A DNA stretch of 28,740 nucleotides from Collodictyon triciliatum (taxonomy: Eukaryota > CRuMs). The notes beneath the pieces were generated by a model that saw only the letters and a list, made by a program, of their open reading frames with translations, was not told the origin of the DNA and did no database searches. Positions 1 through 10,218 of this stretch are shown here, piece after piece. The position numbers and the translations under genes were made by a program. The first letter of the stretch is position 1. Each line of letters opens with the position of its first letter. Location: NCBI GenBank assembly GCA_043381765.1, contig JBHJMP010000021.1, forward strand, positions 1 to 28,740, in the 5' to 3' direction.

Positions 1-104
1 TTTGTCTTTTGTCTTTTGTCTTTTGTCTTTTGTCTTTTGTCTTTTGTCTTTTGTCTTTTGTCTTTTGTCTTTTGTCTTTTGTCTTTTGTCTTTTGTCTTT
101 TGTC
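1..104. repeat. (TTTTGTC)n heptanucleotide repeat
   Basis: About fifteen near-perfect copies of a 7-nt unit fill the left edge and run off the window. The plus strand is pyrimidine-rich apart from one G per unit. The unit is not a known telomere repeat and unique sequence follows it, so I treat it as an internal minisatellite. Confidence 0.95.
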
Positions 105-351
105 ATGGCGGTAATTGAACCCTCTGCTGATTGTTTATCATAAATTTATCGCAGATCTTTTGCTCTTTCCTACTGTTTCTGCTTTTCATTCTCCCACACC
201 TCACCTCATGGTTGAATCAGAACAAACACAGGGGAAATTACACATTGCAGGCCCCACGATATCCTAGTTATCCAGCACCCATCACTAGAAAGCATTACCC
301 TACATAATAAATACTCATTGTTAAACATGTAAAAGCGACGCTGGCTCCTGC

Positions 352-455
352 GATGTGATGTGATGTGATGTGATGTGATGTGATGTGATGTGATGTGATG
401 TGATGTGATGTGATGTGATGTGATGTGATGTGATGTGATGCGATGTGATGTGATG
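352..455. repeat. (GATGT)n pentanucleotide repeat
   Basis: Some twenty tandem copies of GATGT with a single-base variant near the right end. It creates open frames rich in Ile-Thr-Ser-His on the minus strand, which are artefacts of the repeat. The flanks show no recognisable gene. Confidence 0.95.
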
Positions 456-1264
456 CCATGCCATAACTCCACGCAAACTGTTTGCGGTTTTGTCCATCGG
501 GTCGAACGCCCGCACTTGCAGAGCACATGTTTTTATTCGATTCAAAAAAAGGCCAACACGTCGCCCGTGGGTCGTTAGACTGCTTATTTTTTTTTGTTAT
601 TAATTATATATATTGATAGAAAATGTCATCATTATAGACATATCTATTGAATTAATTGTCTTTAAGTTGTTATATCATTATTTTCCACAATTACGAAAAC
701 GGTTAAAGCACGTATTAGCATCACATAGCCAACTTTTGCTACCCTAGCTAACATCTTGCGTTCCCACAAAATATTCATAGAAAAATATCAATTTAGTTCA
801 ATTTTATCACATATTCTCTGTCTTTTTTGTACCTTGTCCATTCCCACAAACACCGCCGCCTTGAAGCAGTCTTCCGTGTCTCCGTACCTTTTTGCTCCTA
901 TTTTCCGGATATGGCTGGCCGAAAGTCATCGATGAATCAAAGGAAAGCGATAGAAGGGGATCGCATCGCGGAAAGAAAAGCGCGGCTGCGGCGATTCCAA
1001 CCCAGTTCCTAAGTCTGCAAAGAGAAAGAGAAAGGGAGAAAGAGAGAAAGGGAGAAAGGGAGAAAGGGCAAAGTGCCTAGGAAACTAAAGAAGGATGGAA
1101 GAAGCGCAAGGCTGGCTTTGCTGCGTGTCTACTCAAAGACTTGCCTTTTCTCTCTGCCTGTTTTGTTTTGTTTTGTTTTGTATGGTCATGTGTGCTCTTG
1201 GGAAACTGGGCTCTGTTTGACCCACGCGATTCTATAGGAAACATCTGGCTCTTGTGCCGTCCGT
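456..1264. other. Intergenic, no assignable gene
   Basis: AT-rich at first, then purine-rich. A short plus-strand frame starting at the ATG at 911 gives about 33 residues rich in Arg and Lys, and another frame runs through an AGAGAA-rich tract (1020-1070). Neither resembles a family I know. They could be 5' untranslated sequence of the RNF10 gene. No RNA gene was seen. Confidence 0.4.
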
Positions 1265-4200
1265 ATGGAACGAAAAGCCCTCGCTACCAATTCTCGACCC
1301 ACCAAGCCTGAGAAAGGTGTGCAGCTCCGTTTTATTACGTGTCTATACTTTGTTCATTCGATTGATCTGGTCATTTTTCTAGTGTTGTTATTTTCTCATC
1401 TAATCTTGGAGTAGTCTCGCACAAAAAGAAAAAAATGAAGCACTTTATTGCTAGAACTCGTCTCCCATATCTTGCTGGCTATTCTGCGGGAAGCTGTTCT
1501 CTGACTTTGAGACGTCAACTGCTACGCTCACTTCTTTCTTTCCCTTTTCAACAATATTTATATTGAAATACTCCCCAAAACACTAAAAGGAGATATGAGG
1601 CGATCTACCCCGAAGCAAGAGTTCCCCTCACCAAAGCTACCCGCCCGCAACAAGAATATGACTCGTCAACTCAAGATGCCCACTAGCCAAAGCGACTTCC
1701 GCTCCACACATGACTTCCCACAGGAAGATGAATTCAATGATCCTGACGAGTTCCTACCAATACATGAGCGCGTCAAAACTGTAGAGTACTAAATATCACA
1801 ACATCTTTCTCCTTTCGTTTTATGAACATGTGTGGTCTGCTCTTTATTGTAATCTTAATGATATAATTACCATGGTATATCATTGTCTCGGAACTTATAT
1901 TATCCCTCCCTGGATCCCAAACTCCAACGTACTTCATCCTCCTCCTTTTGGTTTTTTGTTTTTGTTTTTGTTTTTGTTTTTTTGCTTTTTGCTTGTTTCC
2001 TTCTATTGACAGGTGTTTTCTTTGCAAAGAACCAAGGTCGTAGTCCTGCATTAGAGTCTGCTCCTGATGTATCTGACTTGGATATTTACCTGATTGAGCG
2101 AGCATACACACAAAAACCATCGGTTCTTTTTTCTCCTTTTTTTTTATTACCGACAAAGTCTCCCTGCCTCTCTGAATAATATAAAATTTTCTTTTGCGCC
2201 CCTTGAAGCATATGATTTATTTTATTCAGTTCAGAAGTACATGTTTTTACCCTGTTTTGTCTATTCTTGTTGAACACATACTTTTATATGCTAGATTATG
2301 GTACGACGCTTGGTTTTATTGTAAAAGAAACCCTTACTTCATTCATTTGATAGAAGGGAAAAGGACATCGTGCCAAGTTCACATCTATCAACCACCTGCT
2401 CCAATTTAACATGACTCCAGCAGAAGTCTTTTCTCCTCCTCCAAAGAGATATGTGCCCAAACCAAAACCTTTTGATAAAGAACAATTTGTGCAAGCCAAG
2501 TATGTCTCATTAAATTTTAAGGGCATAACATTAGCCCCTGTCTATTTTACTTTTCTTTTCTCTGTATTACACTACTGTATGCTAAATTATATCGCCACAA
2601 ATCTATGCAGTTTTCAGTTCTTTGTACATCCAGCTCGCAATTATTTGGAGAATATAATTGATCCTGATGCGCTGGTACAGTGGGATGACATTCTCTATGT
2701 GAAATATGGCACGCCCGACTCTATAAACTGCTCCATATGCATATCATTCCCGGTTGCTGCGTAGGACTTCTTTTTTTTTTTTCTTCCAGTTACACCAATT
2801 TCAAGTAGTATCCCGTTTCATGTTACTTTTACCATATCCTCTGAGTGGACAATCACATAGACCAATATTGATTGACCGATCCAATTACTTCATTTTTTCT
2901 CTTTCCTCTCGCGATGTGGTATTTATTGTTGAACTTTGGATAAACTTGCCTCAATCCGCAGACAGGTGCGTGACTAATCGCAATTCTATTTCTCATATCG
3001 ATATGCATTTATTGGGAATTAAAGAGTATATTCATGAAGAAAATATACACTTATTTACCGAACTTTTACTTTATCCAGATGACAAAGTGCGGTCATATTT
3101 TCTGCTCGTCATGTATCCAGCAATATATCTCCTACGGTCCAAAGCATCTGCGATGTCCTTTGTGTTTTGTGAGTCTGGAAATACAAACCATGAAACCCGT
3201 TGTGATTGAGAATTTGTCAAAGTTTCGCGAAGGTCAGCATATCAAATTTTCTCTGTTGAAGCGCTCAAAAGTATGTAATCCTTCCTTGATTATTTAGAAA
3301 CTTTTTCCATTATTCGACAAACATATTCAATTTTCTCTACAAGAGCGATTTATTCGCAATAAAATCCTTACGTCCCTTTTCATTTTCTTTTCTTTTCTTT
3401 TCTTTTCTTTTCTTTTCTTTTCTTTTCTTTTCTTTTCTTTTCTTTTCTTTTCTTTTCTTTTCTTTTCTTTTCTTTTCTCTTGCAGGGTAGCATCACACCA
3501 ATGCGTAAGCTTGAATGGGACCCCATCATCCAAGATCAACTTCTGTGCGATGAAAATAATGAATCAAGATTCGGTCGGCTGTGCCTGGGCACAAACTATT
3601 TGGAAGTCCTGAACCATCAGGAACATGACATTGACGACGCCATTTCTCTTGCTGACGCATTACCAGAGGAGCATGATGGAGTCATGGAATTTTTAGAGGC
3701 TACTAAAGAAAGATTAAGGGTATGATACTACACCACTGCTTCCTTCGCTCCTCAACTAACTTTTATTTCTGGGGCTTGACTCTTTCGTTCATTTATCTAG
3801 ATTATGAAGGAGTTTGCCCTATCAATCGCCAGTATGGAATACATATCAAGCTTATCGAAGAAGCCGCCCACTTCAAAGATACCTCCAGAAAGTCAACTCC
3901 CGTCCCCTGCAAATACTCATGTTATTGATTAAAAATTCGTTGATTTATATGCGCATACTATTTATCTAATTATCATATTGTCACTTATGGTTTCGTATAT
4001 AAAAATGCTCTTTGGTTATATTTAGGACACACAGATAGAAATTAAAGAATATGTATATCTTAGCCCGAAGTGATTACACGTCCTGCAAAGTCGTCACCTT
4101 GGTCGTGTCCTCCATCTCTATCAACTAATTTGTATCGACACGTCGATGGCGGGGAACTCATTTGTGATGATGAAAATGGAGAAGAACAAGTTCCAGATGA

Positions 4201-5786
4201 ATGGTTCTCCCAAACTACAGAAACTGTAATTTTCTTATGTGCTCCAACTGTCTTCAAACCTACGCTTTGGTCCATTTCAATCAATTACATGAAAGTATTG
4301 TCTGCTTCAGAATATAGCGCCTCAAAATGTTGAACAATACGAAACGTCATTAGGATGTCAGCGGCGATGTTTTAAGGACTGGAGCGACACCAAACAATCA
4401 TAGTGCGGGTGAAGATGAAGAGGAGAAGCTATCTGAAGCTGCAAACCCTAGCCCGCATATGCAGTCACAAGCACAAACACACTATGTGATATATCAGTGT
4501 ATGGCGTTTCTTCTCTTCTTTTTTTTTCGAGTTATACTTTAGACATATCTGCATATAAGTTTGATGAATTTCTCGTTATGATGCTCTGAATATATGGCTC
4601 TAATACATAACTGTGCAGCTGATGATGGTCAGAGAATATTTCTTCATCCCTTCTGCATGAAAGTTCTGAAGCACGAGTACGGCGACGCTGAAAACTTCCC
4701 CTCCGAAGTCGCTTCGACTATTAAGCATATCGAATTGGTGACAATGACCGAGGTAACTTTATGTTTGTATTAATTTGTTCTTTTGTTCTTTTGTTCTTTT
4801 GTTCTTTTGTTCTTTTGTTCTTTTGTTCTTTTGTTCTTTTGTTCTTTTGTTCTTTTGTTCTTTTGTTCTTTTGTTCTTTTGTTCTTTTGTTCTTCCTTTT
4901 GTTCTTCCTTTTGTTCTTCCTTTTGTTCTTCCTTTTGTTCTTCCTTTTGTTCTTCCTTTTGTTCTTCCTTTTGTTCTTCCTTTTGTTCTTCCTATTGTTC
5001 GCTTTGAAGTACGAATTTCCCTTTGAATAAATTCTCGTGAAACATTCCCTCGTATCCCCGAACCACTCGCCTGGGTATATATTAACCGTCTTTACACATA
5101 ATACACCTCCTCTATCATATATTCACCCTCACACGTCGCTGCTCCAGGACGCTCGGCGCCGATACCGGTTTCTCGGACATCTCCCACTGACCACCGAGTT
5201 CCAGTTTTGCGAGATAGACATGAGCAAACTAGTCTCTGCCCAGACCATGCGCCGATTCTCCTCCGAGCTGAAGCAGAGGCGAGCCAAGCACAGCAGCCCG
5301 ACCGCAGCAGCAACGACTTCCACACGACAAGAGTCCCAACCATCACAATCACTATCCCCATCACAACCAGCATCGACCACTCAGACATCACAAGGCTCCA
5401 CCCCGTCGGCCTCACCAACAACAACAGGGCTGCATCGAGTGGGCGGCTTGGACATTGAATATCGCCTCACAGACTCTATGACTTTCCAGCTCGACGCATC
5501 GTCGGTCGTGGGGCCTCATCAAGACACGCGGGCATCACCGGGCATCAGCGCAGCCGCCCCTAGCGCCTCTGCTGCTCCCATCATCAGCCTCATCACCGAG
5601 CAACCCACGTCTCGCCAGCCACCATCTCGTCCAAGCTTTGCCGATGCGCTGCTGCAGAATCCTCATGAAGTCCAACTTCGTCGCCAGCAACAGCAGCAAC
5701 AGCAGCAATCAGGGAAATCCTCCAATGCGAAACAAAAGAAAGGAAAGGCCCTTCTGTTTTCGACATCCGCCAATCATCGGTACTGA
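1265..5786 (+). CDS. RNF10: RNF10-type RING E3 ubiquitin ligase, multi-exon
   Basis: RNF10 (yeast relative Mag2) is a RING ubiquitin ligase acting on stalled 40S ribosomal subunits. That role is family knowledge. Exons read from splice signals and phase: 1265-1316 (tentative), 1590-1780, 2030-2122, 2354-2499, 2611-2760, 2962-2965, 3079-3270, 3486-3719, 3801-3920, 4064-4225, 4354-4498, 4619-4752, 5148-5786. They join in phase to about 753 residues (human protein about 811). Landmarks in order: INHLLQF (from exon 2354), a KEQFVQAN block, a C3HC4 RING at about residues 201-241 (CSIC, CGHIFC, SSC, CPLC), a YQSDDGQRIFLHP block (about 493-505), RYRFLGHLPLTTEF (about 546-559), a Ser/Thr/Gln-rich tail with polyglutamine, and a terminal KALLFSTS motif typical of RNF10. 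The first two or three exons are the least certain: two acceptors are AAG, and translation could start at 1595 instead. Several introns hold expanded repeats. Confidence 0.9.
2962..2965 (+). other. RNF10: Predicted 4-nt microexon of the RNF10 gene
   Basis: The upstream exon ends at 2760 in phase 2 (GC, donor GTAGGA). The next obvious exon starts at 3079 with ATG ACA AAG TGC. Direct joining gives a TGA stop. The intervening DNA has CCGCAG, then ACAG, then GTGCGT: a 4-nt exon with both splice sites. Inserting it gives Ala-Ala-Gln-Met-Thr-Lys-Cys and spaces the second and third zinc ligands by 11 residues, as in human RNF10. Inferred from sequence only. Confidence 0.65.
3383..3477. repeat. (TTTTC)n repeat abutting an RNF10 3' splice site
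   Basis: About nineteen copies of TTTTC inside the intron 3271-3485, ending only a few bases before the acceptor CTTGCAG. On the sense strand it is pure pyrimidine, so it replaces or extends the polypyrimidine tract. Confidence 0.95.
4777..4993. repeat. Compound (TTTTGTTC)n then (TTTTGTTCTTCC)n repeat
   Basis: It lies in the last RNF10 intron (4753-5147). The first half (to about 4889) is an 8-nt unit. The second half is a 12-nt unit made of the 8-mer plus TTCC, about nine copies. Pyrimidine-rich on the sense strand. It opens artefactual frames rich in Phe, Leu and Cys. Confidence 0.95.
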
Positions 5787-6882
5787 GCCTGCTCCGTTTT
5801 GTTTTGTGATTTGCTGTATCACGCCCCCTTTTTCTTTTTTTCTTTTGATTCTTGGAGCAGTGTCTGTGTCATCCTTGGTTTTTCTGGTGTCCAACGGCGC
5901 TCCGATGCCAGAGGCTGAAATACCTCGCGATAATAATGATTTTCTTTTTCTTTTTCTGTTTCTGTTTCTGTCTTCCCCTCTCCCCTTTCTTTTAATTCTT
6001 TTAAAATACATGAATTACAATAATAATAAAAATATAATAATCACATATTGCGGAGTTAAGCGAGCATTGAGCGAGGAGGAATGGTGGTTTGGGAAGGATT
6101 TGCCCAGCGCGTGTGGGTGCCTTGACCGGAAAAAGAAGAAACATAATTGTGGAAAATAACAATAAAATACTATTTTATTTACAATTAGGTGCAATTTTGC
6201 AATTACTAAGTTAATTTTAATGTCACTAACACAAATTTATATGAAAAATGTTTTTCAGAGACAATAACCGCATTATCAACCAGGTTATTTCTTTATAGCG
6301 GCTCACACACAATCCGCAATGCACAATTTTGGAGTTTGTCGTCAACAACACAACGGAAAGTAACGGAATCCAACGGACTTCCATAAGAGAGATAATTCCA
6401 CGGAAAAACAAAACCAATAAAGCCAACGGAAGCCGACTATATCCGTTGAGCGGCTAGTCTGTGGTCGCCAGGGCCAAAGTGGAAAAACGAAAACCCCCGT
6501 TCAACAGCCGCACGGGTGACTATTTAGCTCGGCCAGAAAAAACACTGGTCAAGACGAATGCAATCAAAGCTATGATTCCGCAAGTCATTCCCTACAAACA
6601 GACAAGCAAACGAGCGAGCAAACAAACAAACAGACACACAACAGCAGCTAAGCAGAGAAATTGACTGCAAGTCCCAAACCACACGGGTTCAACATCCGTG
6701 CACCCATCCCCTCATGACGCACAAGCAGCGCCGATCACAATACCCAATAGAAACCACCGACCTGGCTAACACAAATATCCCACATTCGCCACACACAGCA
6801 AGCGCGCCGACGAGCTAAAAAAAAAACAAACAAACCTAAAAACCCCACAAGTACAAGACCGAAGCTCAGAAGCAAGCCAGCC
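5787..6882. other. RNF10 3' flank and intergenic DNA
   Basis: AT-rich with CTTTTT and (TTTCTG) runs near 5940-5970 and several AATAAA-like words around 6020-6035 and 6160 that could serve polyadenylation. Composition turns GC-richer after about 6440 toward the next gene. No coding or RNA feature was recognised. Confidence 0.5.
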
Positions 6883-7350
6883 ATGGAAGACCTCGAAGTG
6901 AAGCCGCAAACCGACCAAGTGCTCCGCAAGCAGGGCCAGACTGTGAAGATCATCAAGGAGCACAAGCGCCACGTCCTGTTCCACGTGCCGATTGTGTCCA
7001 TGTTCCTCGGGTCCAACTGCGGGCTGCCGTGCTTTGCCAGCGAGGACGGGCTGAAGCGCATGTACATCCACACACAGGACACGCGCCTGGAGTGGAACGA
7101 CGTGATGGACTTCTACTGCTGCACGCTCTGCCACCGCATCTACGACGGCACCGGCGTGGTCTACTACGACTCGCCCTTCATGCAGCAGCTGCTGCCCGTC
7201 GATCTGGGCGTCTGCAAGTTCATCTGCCTGTGCGACACCTGCTTCAAGGTTGTCCCGTTCCGCTGCGGCTGCGTCTGCCACGTGGACGATCCCAGCGGCC
7301 TCGTGGCCGACATTGAGGAGAAGAAGGCTGCTGCCGTCCGCATGTCATAA
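6883..7350 (+). CDS. Cysteine-rich orphan protein, 155 aa
   Basis: A single open frame from ATG (6883) to TAA, in GC-rich DNA with strong third-position G/C, which argues for real coding. I recognise no family. Visible features are a charged N-terminus (residues 1-30), a hydrophobic stretch near 31-50 (FHVPIVSMFLGSNCGLPCF), then two dense cysteine clusters, FYCCTLCH near 78-85 and FICLCDTCFKVVPFRCGCVCH near 113-133. The spacing suggests a metal-binding or disulfide-rich fold. The C-terminus is acidic then basic (DIEEKKAAA). No signal peptide and no intron are evident. An A-rich 5' leader precedes the ATG. Function unknown. Confidence 0.75.
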   Translation: MEDLEVKPQTDQVLRKQGQTVKIIKEHKRHVLFHVPIVSMFLGSNCGLPCFASEDGLKRMYIHTQDTRLEWNDVMDFYCCTLCHRIYDGTGVVYYDSPFMQQLLPVDLGVCKFICLCDTCFKVVPFRCGCVCHVDDPSGLVADIEEKKAAAVRMS

Positions 7351-7704
7351 CCCTGCCTCTGTCGTATTCCCTCCCTCCCTCTTTCTCTCTCCCCACGTCC
7401 GTCTCCCTCCATATTGGATACACTCCTGTGATTCCTCCCATAAAGACATCTCCCAGCCCAAATCCCCGCGCGGTGTAGAGGACGCTTGTGGAGACTTCCT
7501 ATGAGCCTTTTGATTGGGCAGCCTGCCGCTGGTAGTTGTTGGGAGAAAGCAGGAGCAGTTGTCAATGTCGTGTGCCTCTCTCGTCACCCTTTTTTCTTTG
7601 CAGGAAATGGCAGAATGCTTGCCAAAAGAATGAGGGGACGCCAACATGATCGATCGTTACAACGCCGCACCATGGGGCGTTTAGAAGGGGAACCCGACAG
7701 GGAG
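7351..7704. other. Spacer between orphan gene and tRNA
   Basis: Pyrimidine-rich 3' flank of the cysteine-rich gene followed by mixed sequence. Short frames on both strands overlap here and one runs antisense through the tRNA. They show no family resemblance. Nothing else was recognised. Confidence 0.4.
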
Positions 7705-7708
7705 CAAA
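7705..7708 (-). terminator. Pol III terminator of tRNA-Lys
   Basis: A run of four T on the minus strand (AAAA on plus), seven bases after the last base of the acceptor stem, the usual position of an RNA polymerase III terminator. Confidence 0.7.
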
Positions 7709-7715
7709 AGGAGTC

Positions 7716-7787
7716 GCCCACCGTGGGGCTCGAACCCACGACCGTGAGGTTAAGAGCCTCACGCTCTACCGACTGAGCTAGACGGGC
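7716..7787 (-). tRNA. tRNA-Lys (anticodon CUU)
   Basis: A 72-nt cloverleaf reads on the minus strand: acceptor stem GCCCGTC with GGTGGGC, D arm GCTC/GAGC, anticodon stem TGAGG/CCTCA around loop CTCTTAA (anticodon CTT, reads AAG), and T arm GTGGG/CCCAC around TTCGAGC. There is no intron. The internal A-box and B-box are intact. CCA is not encoded, as expected for a eukaryotic gene. It lies between two plus-strand genes and is transcribed against them. Confidence 0.95.
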
Positions 7788-7911
7788 TTACTTATCATAT
7801 ATTGAAATGTAAAATAACATAGTTTGTATAAATCTTATTTCCTTGAGTGTTTTATTTCCTGCATATTTTTTTTTATTATTTCATTTTTTCAAGCATCAAG
7901 ACGACGGCCTC

Positions 7912-8937
7912 ATGGGGGAGCAACAGGAGAAGCGCAAAGGAGCATGGGGCAGAGTTCAGGGACACATGAAAGCGGTGGTCCATTTTCTCAGCACAAACAG
8001 GCTTTGGATCGGCATTGGGCTCTTTGGAGGACTCAGTGTGGCGGCCAATCTGGCTGTGTGGGTGTTTGGGATGGGCGTGCCTACGATTGTGTCTGGGTTT
8101 GTCGGGCTGCGTGTCTGGGAGGAGAAGCTTTACTTTGACGCTTTACTGTCTGTCTCCAATCCCAACCTGGTTTCTGTCAGCATTCGGTCTCTGTCGTACG
8201 ATCTGTCCTTGGGTGAGTGACTCCCCCTTTTCACCTGTTTTTTTTTATAAACACATTTTATACCCCCTTTTTGAACACATGGTTTGGTGATAAAAATAAG
8301 AATAAAAAATAAGAATAAAAAATAAGAATAAAAAATAAGAATAAAAAATAAGAATAAAAAATAAGAATAAAAAATAAGAATAAAAAATAAGAATAAAAAA
8401 TAAGAATAAAAAATAAGAAAAGTAAGGAAACACTGTATCATCGACTGCACAGGGGTCTGTTCACAAACCCATGCACATTGACAAACAAAGAGAGAGAGAA
8501 AAAAAAAAGAGAAAGAAGGAAGATAATTAAAATGACAATGGAATGACCATAATGGAAGAGCCAAACATCAGACACAGCAAACACAAGCATCCGACTGGGA
8601 CGAGTGACCTACGAGAGAGACGAGGAGCTGAAAGTGATGTCCCAGAGCGCCGTCACGAAGCGGATGCCAAGCACCATCGCTTTGGGAGAGCACCCAGCCC
8701 AGTGCGAAGTGTTGCGGTGAGTCCCAGCGCCCAACTGCAAACCCGAATGCAAACTGACCCCGAGACAGCATCCTGAGGGAGGAGACGTTCCGACTGTCTG
8801 CAGACGGCTCCTTCCACCTGACGCGGGCGGGATTCACACAGCGCAGGCGGCTGCGCGGCACCGAGATCATCCCGAAGCTCAACCGCACCGCCATCATCCA
8901 ACCCACCCCCGGCCGCCCCCAAACCCAACAGCCATGA
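7912..8937 (+). CDS. Two-helix membrane orphan protein, 3 exons, about 202 aa
   Basis: Exons 7912-8212, 8578-8716 and 8769-8937 join in phase through GT-AG introns (donors GTGAGT and GTGAGT; acceptors ACACAG and GACAG) and end at TGA. The first exon encodes a basic N-terminus, then two adjacent hydrophobic segments (about residues 30-68, from LWIGIGLFGGLS to TIVSGFVGLRVW), followed by a soluble part with a SNPNLVSVSIRSL segment. Exons 2 and 3 are hydrophilic (YERDEELKVMSQSAV; LRGTEIIPKLNRTAI). The layout, a short hairpin then a C-terminal soluble domain, resembles small organelle membrane proteins, but I cannot name a family. Intron 1 carries a 13-nt tandem repeat. An upstream in-frame ATG at 7843 would add a hydrophobic stretch encoded by T-rich DNA. 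I prefer 7912. Confidence 0.65.
8291..8418. repeat. 13-nt tandem repeat AAGAATAAAAAAT
   Basis: About ten perfect copies within intron 1 of the membrane orphan gene. It is A-rich on the sense strand, unlike the pyrimidine-sense repeats in the introns of other genes here. Confidence 0.95.
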
Positions 8938-9078
8938 ATCAGCAAAAAAGAAAAAAAAGAAAAAAAGAAAAGAAAGAAAGAAAAGAAAAAGGAGGTATAA
9001 GAACGAACCAAAAAAAAACAAAACAAAAAGAAGCAAGGATCGAATAAACAAAAACCCCATGGGTGATCCGCAGGGGCG

Positions 9079-10218
9079 ATGCGGGATCTGTGCCTGGAGG
9101 CCCTCGGAGTGCGGGCGGAGAGCAGCACGCCGCACCAGGACGCCTTCTCCCTCGGCACGCTGCTGCGCCCCGACAAGCACACGCCCGCGGGCTTCCTCGC
9201 CGCCTCCTTCACGCAGCCGCCCGTCCGCATCGCCGTCCACTTCCCGTATCTGCACACACCGACCCCCTCCGCACACACGCACACCACCAACCAGCCCCAC
9301 CCGCCCCTGCAGGTTCCTCGTCCGCATCGACGCCATCCGGCTGGGCCTGAGGCTGCACACCCACACCACGGCCCGCTTCGCCCTCGCCCTGCAGACGCAC
9401 ACGGGGAGCCTCTACCGCCTTCCCGCCCACACCGCCACCGCCACAGACACCGCCGCCTGCATCGCCGCCGACGCCTTCCCGCTCGCTGCCTGCGCCGCCG
9501 TCCGCACGGTCCACATCACCCTGCTCGCCCCCGCACGCACCGGCGACCCGTGCTGCCTGTCGCAGCTGTTTATTCACGGCGCCGTCTCCGCGCTCGAACC
9601 CCCCGCCGTCCACCGCCACGTCGACGCGCTCTACCCGCCCCTACCTGATCCCCGGCCTGCCGACCACAAGGCCCGTCCCGCCCCGCCCCCCGTGCGCTAC
9701 GAGGTCTGCCCTCCCCTGCCCCTGCCCCTGCCTCTGCCCGTCCTCACCGCGTGCCCGCCGCAGATCCTCGACGTCTTTGCACCGCGCGTCCCGGCCGCAG
9801 ACCCTGCGCCCCGCTGCGAACCCCCGCCGGCCCCCGACGAGTTCCTCGACATGATCACGTGAGCTGCCGACCTATTGGACGCACAGAGTGCGGTGCGCAT
9901 CGACATGTACATCCGTGAGTGTCTGTCTGCATATGGAATGGCCACTCACCGCGCTCCCCCGTCTGCAGCTTCGACGTGATGCGCGACCCGGTGCGCCTGC
10001 CGAGCGGGGCTGTTGTCGACCGCGCCACGCTGGACCGCCACCTGGCCACGCGCCTCACAGACCCGTTCACAAACGCCCCGCTCGACCCCGCCGCCGTCTG
10101 TCCGCTCCCCGCCCTGCGTCTGCGCATCCGGGCCCACCTCCTCGCCGCCTGCCCTCCGAGCCCCGTGTCCAAGCGGCGCCGTTGCGATGCAGACCCTGTC
10201 CATAAAGCCCCCGAGTGA
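9079..10218 (+). CDS. UBOX5: RNF37/UBOX5-type U-box ubiquitin ligase, 3 exons, about 320 aa
   Basis: Exons 9079-9245, 9313-9858 and 9969-10218 join in phase (introns of 67 and 110 nt, GT-AG) and end at TGA. The N-terminus (MRDLCLEALG, then AGFLAASFTQPPVRIAVHFP near 37-56) matches the conserved RNF37 N-terminal domain. The middle is Pro/Ala/His-rich. The U-box spans about 230-300: EFLDMITFDVMRDPV, LPSGAVVDRATLDRHL, DPFTNAPL, then LPALRLRIRAHLL, in the order of UBOX5. U-box ligases transfer ubiquitin with E2 partners; RNF37 is nuclear in animals (family knowledge). The protein ends soon after the U-box with a KRRR cluster that may be a nuclear signal. Animal RNF37 is longer (about 540 aa) and has a C-terminal RING-like region, not found here. 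The coding DNA is very GC-rich. The start was chosen because it aligns with the family N-terminus. Confidence 0.85.

Noticed and set aside
1-104. Telomere-like repeat
   Set aside because: The unit TTTTGTC is not a known telomere sequence and other internal arrays of similar type occur throughout the window.
206-545. Open frames with Ile-Thr-Ser-His repeats (minus)
   Set aside because: They are translations of the (GATGT)n array and appear in all three frames.
4761-5030. Phe/Leu/Cys-rich open frames (plus)
   Set aside because: Translations of the compound TTTTGTTC repeat in an RNF10 intron.
7562-7776. Open frames across the tRNA locus
   Set aside because: They read through the tRNA gene and have no family resemblance.
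9059-9862. 267-residue single-frame gene starting at 9059
   Set aside because: Its first part is in the wrong frame; the RNF37 N-terminus requires the frame at 9079 and a 67-nt intron.
9859-9968. Extra 28-nt exon within the second RNF37 intron
   Set aside because: A GTGAGTG donor follows a short protein-like stretch, but the preceding intron would be under 30 nt and the insertion would interrupt the U-box; direct splicing gives the expected ITFDVMRDP.
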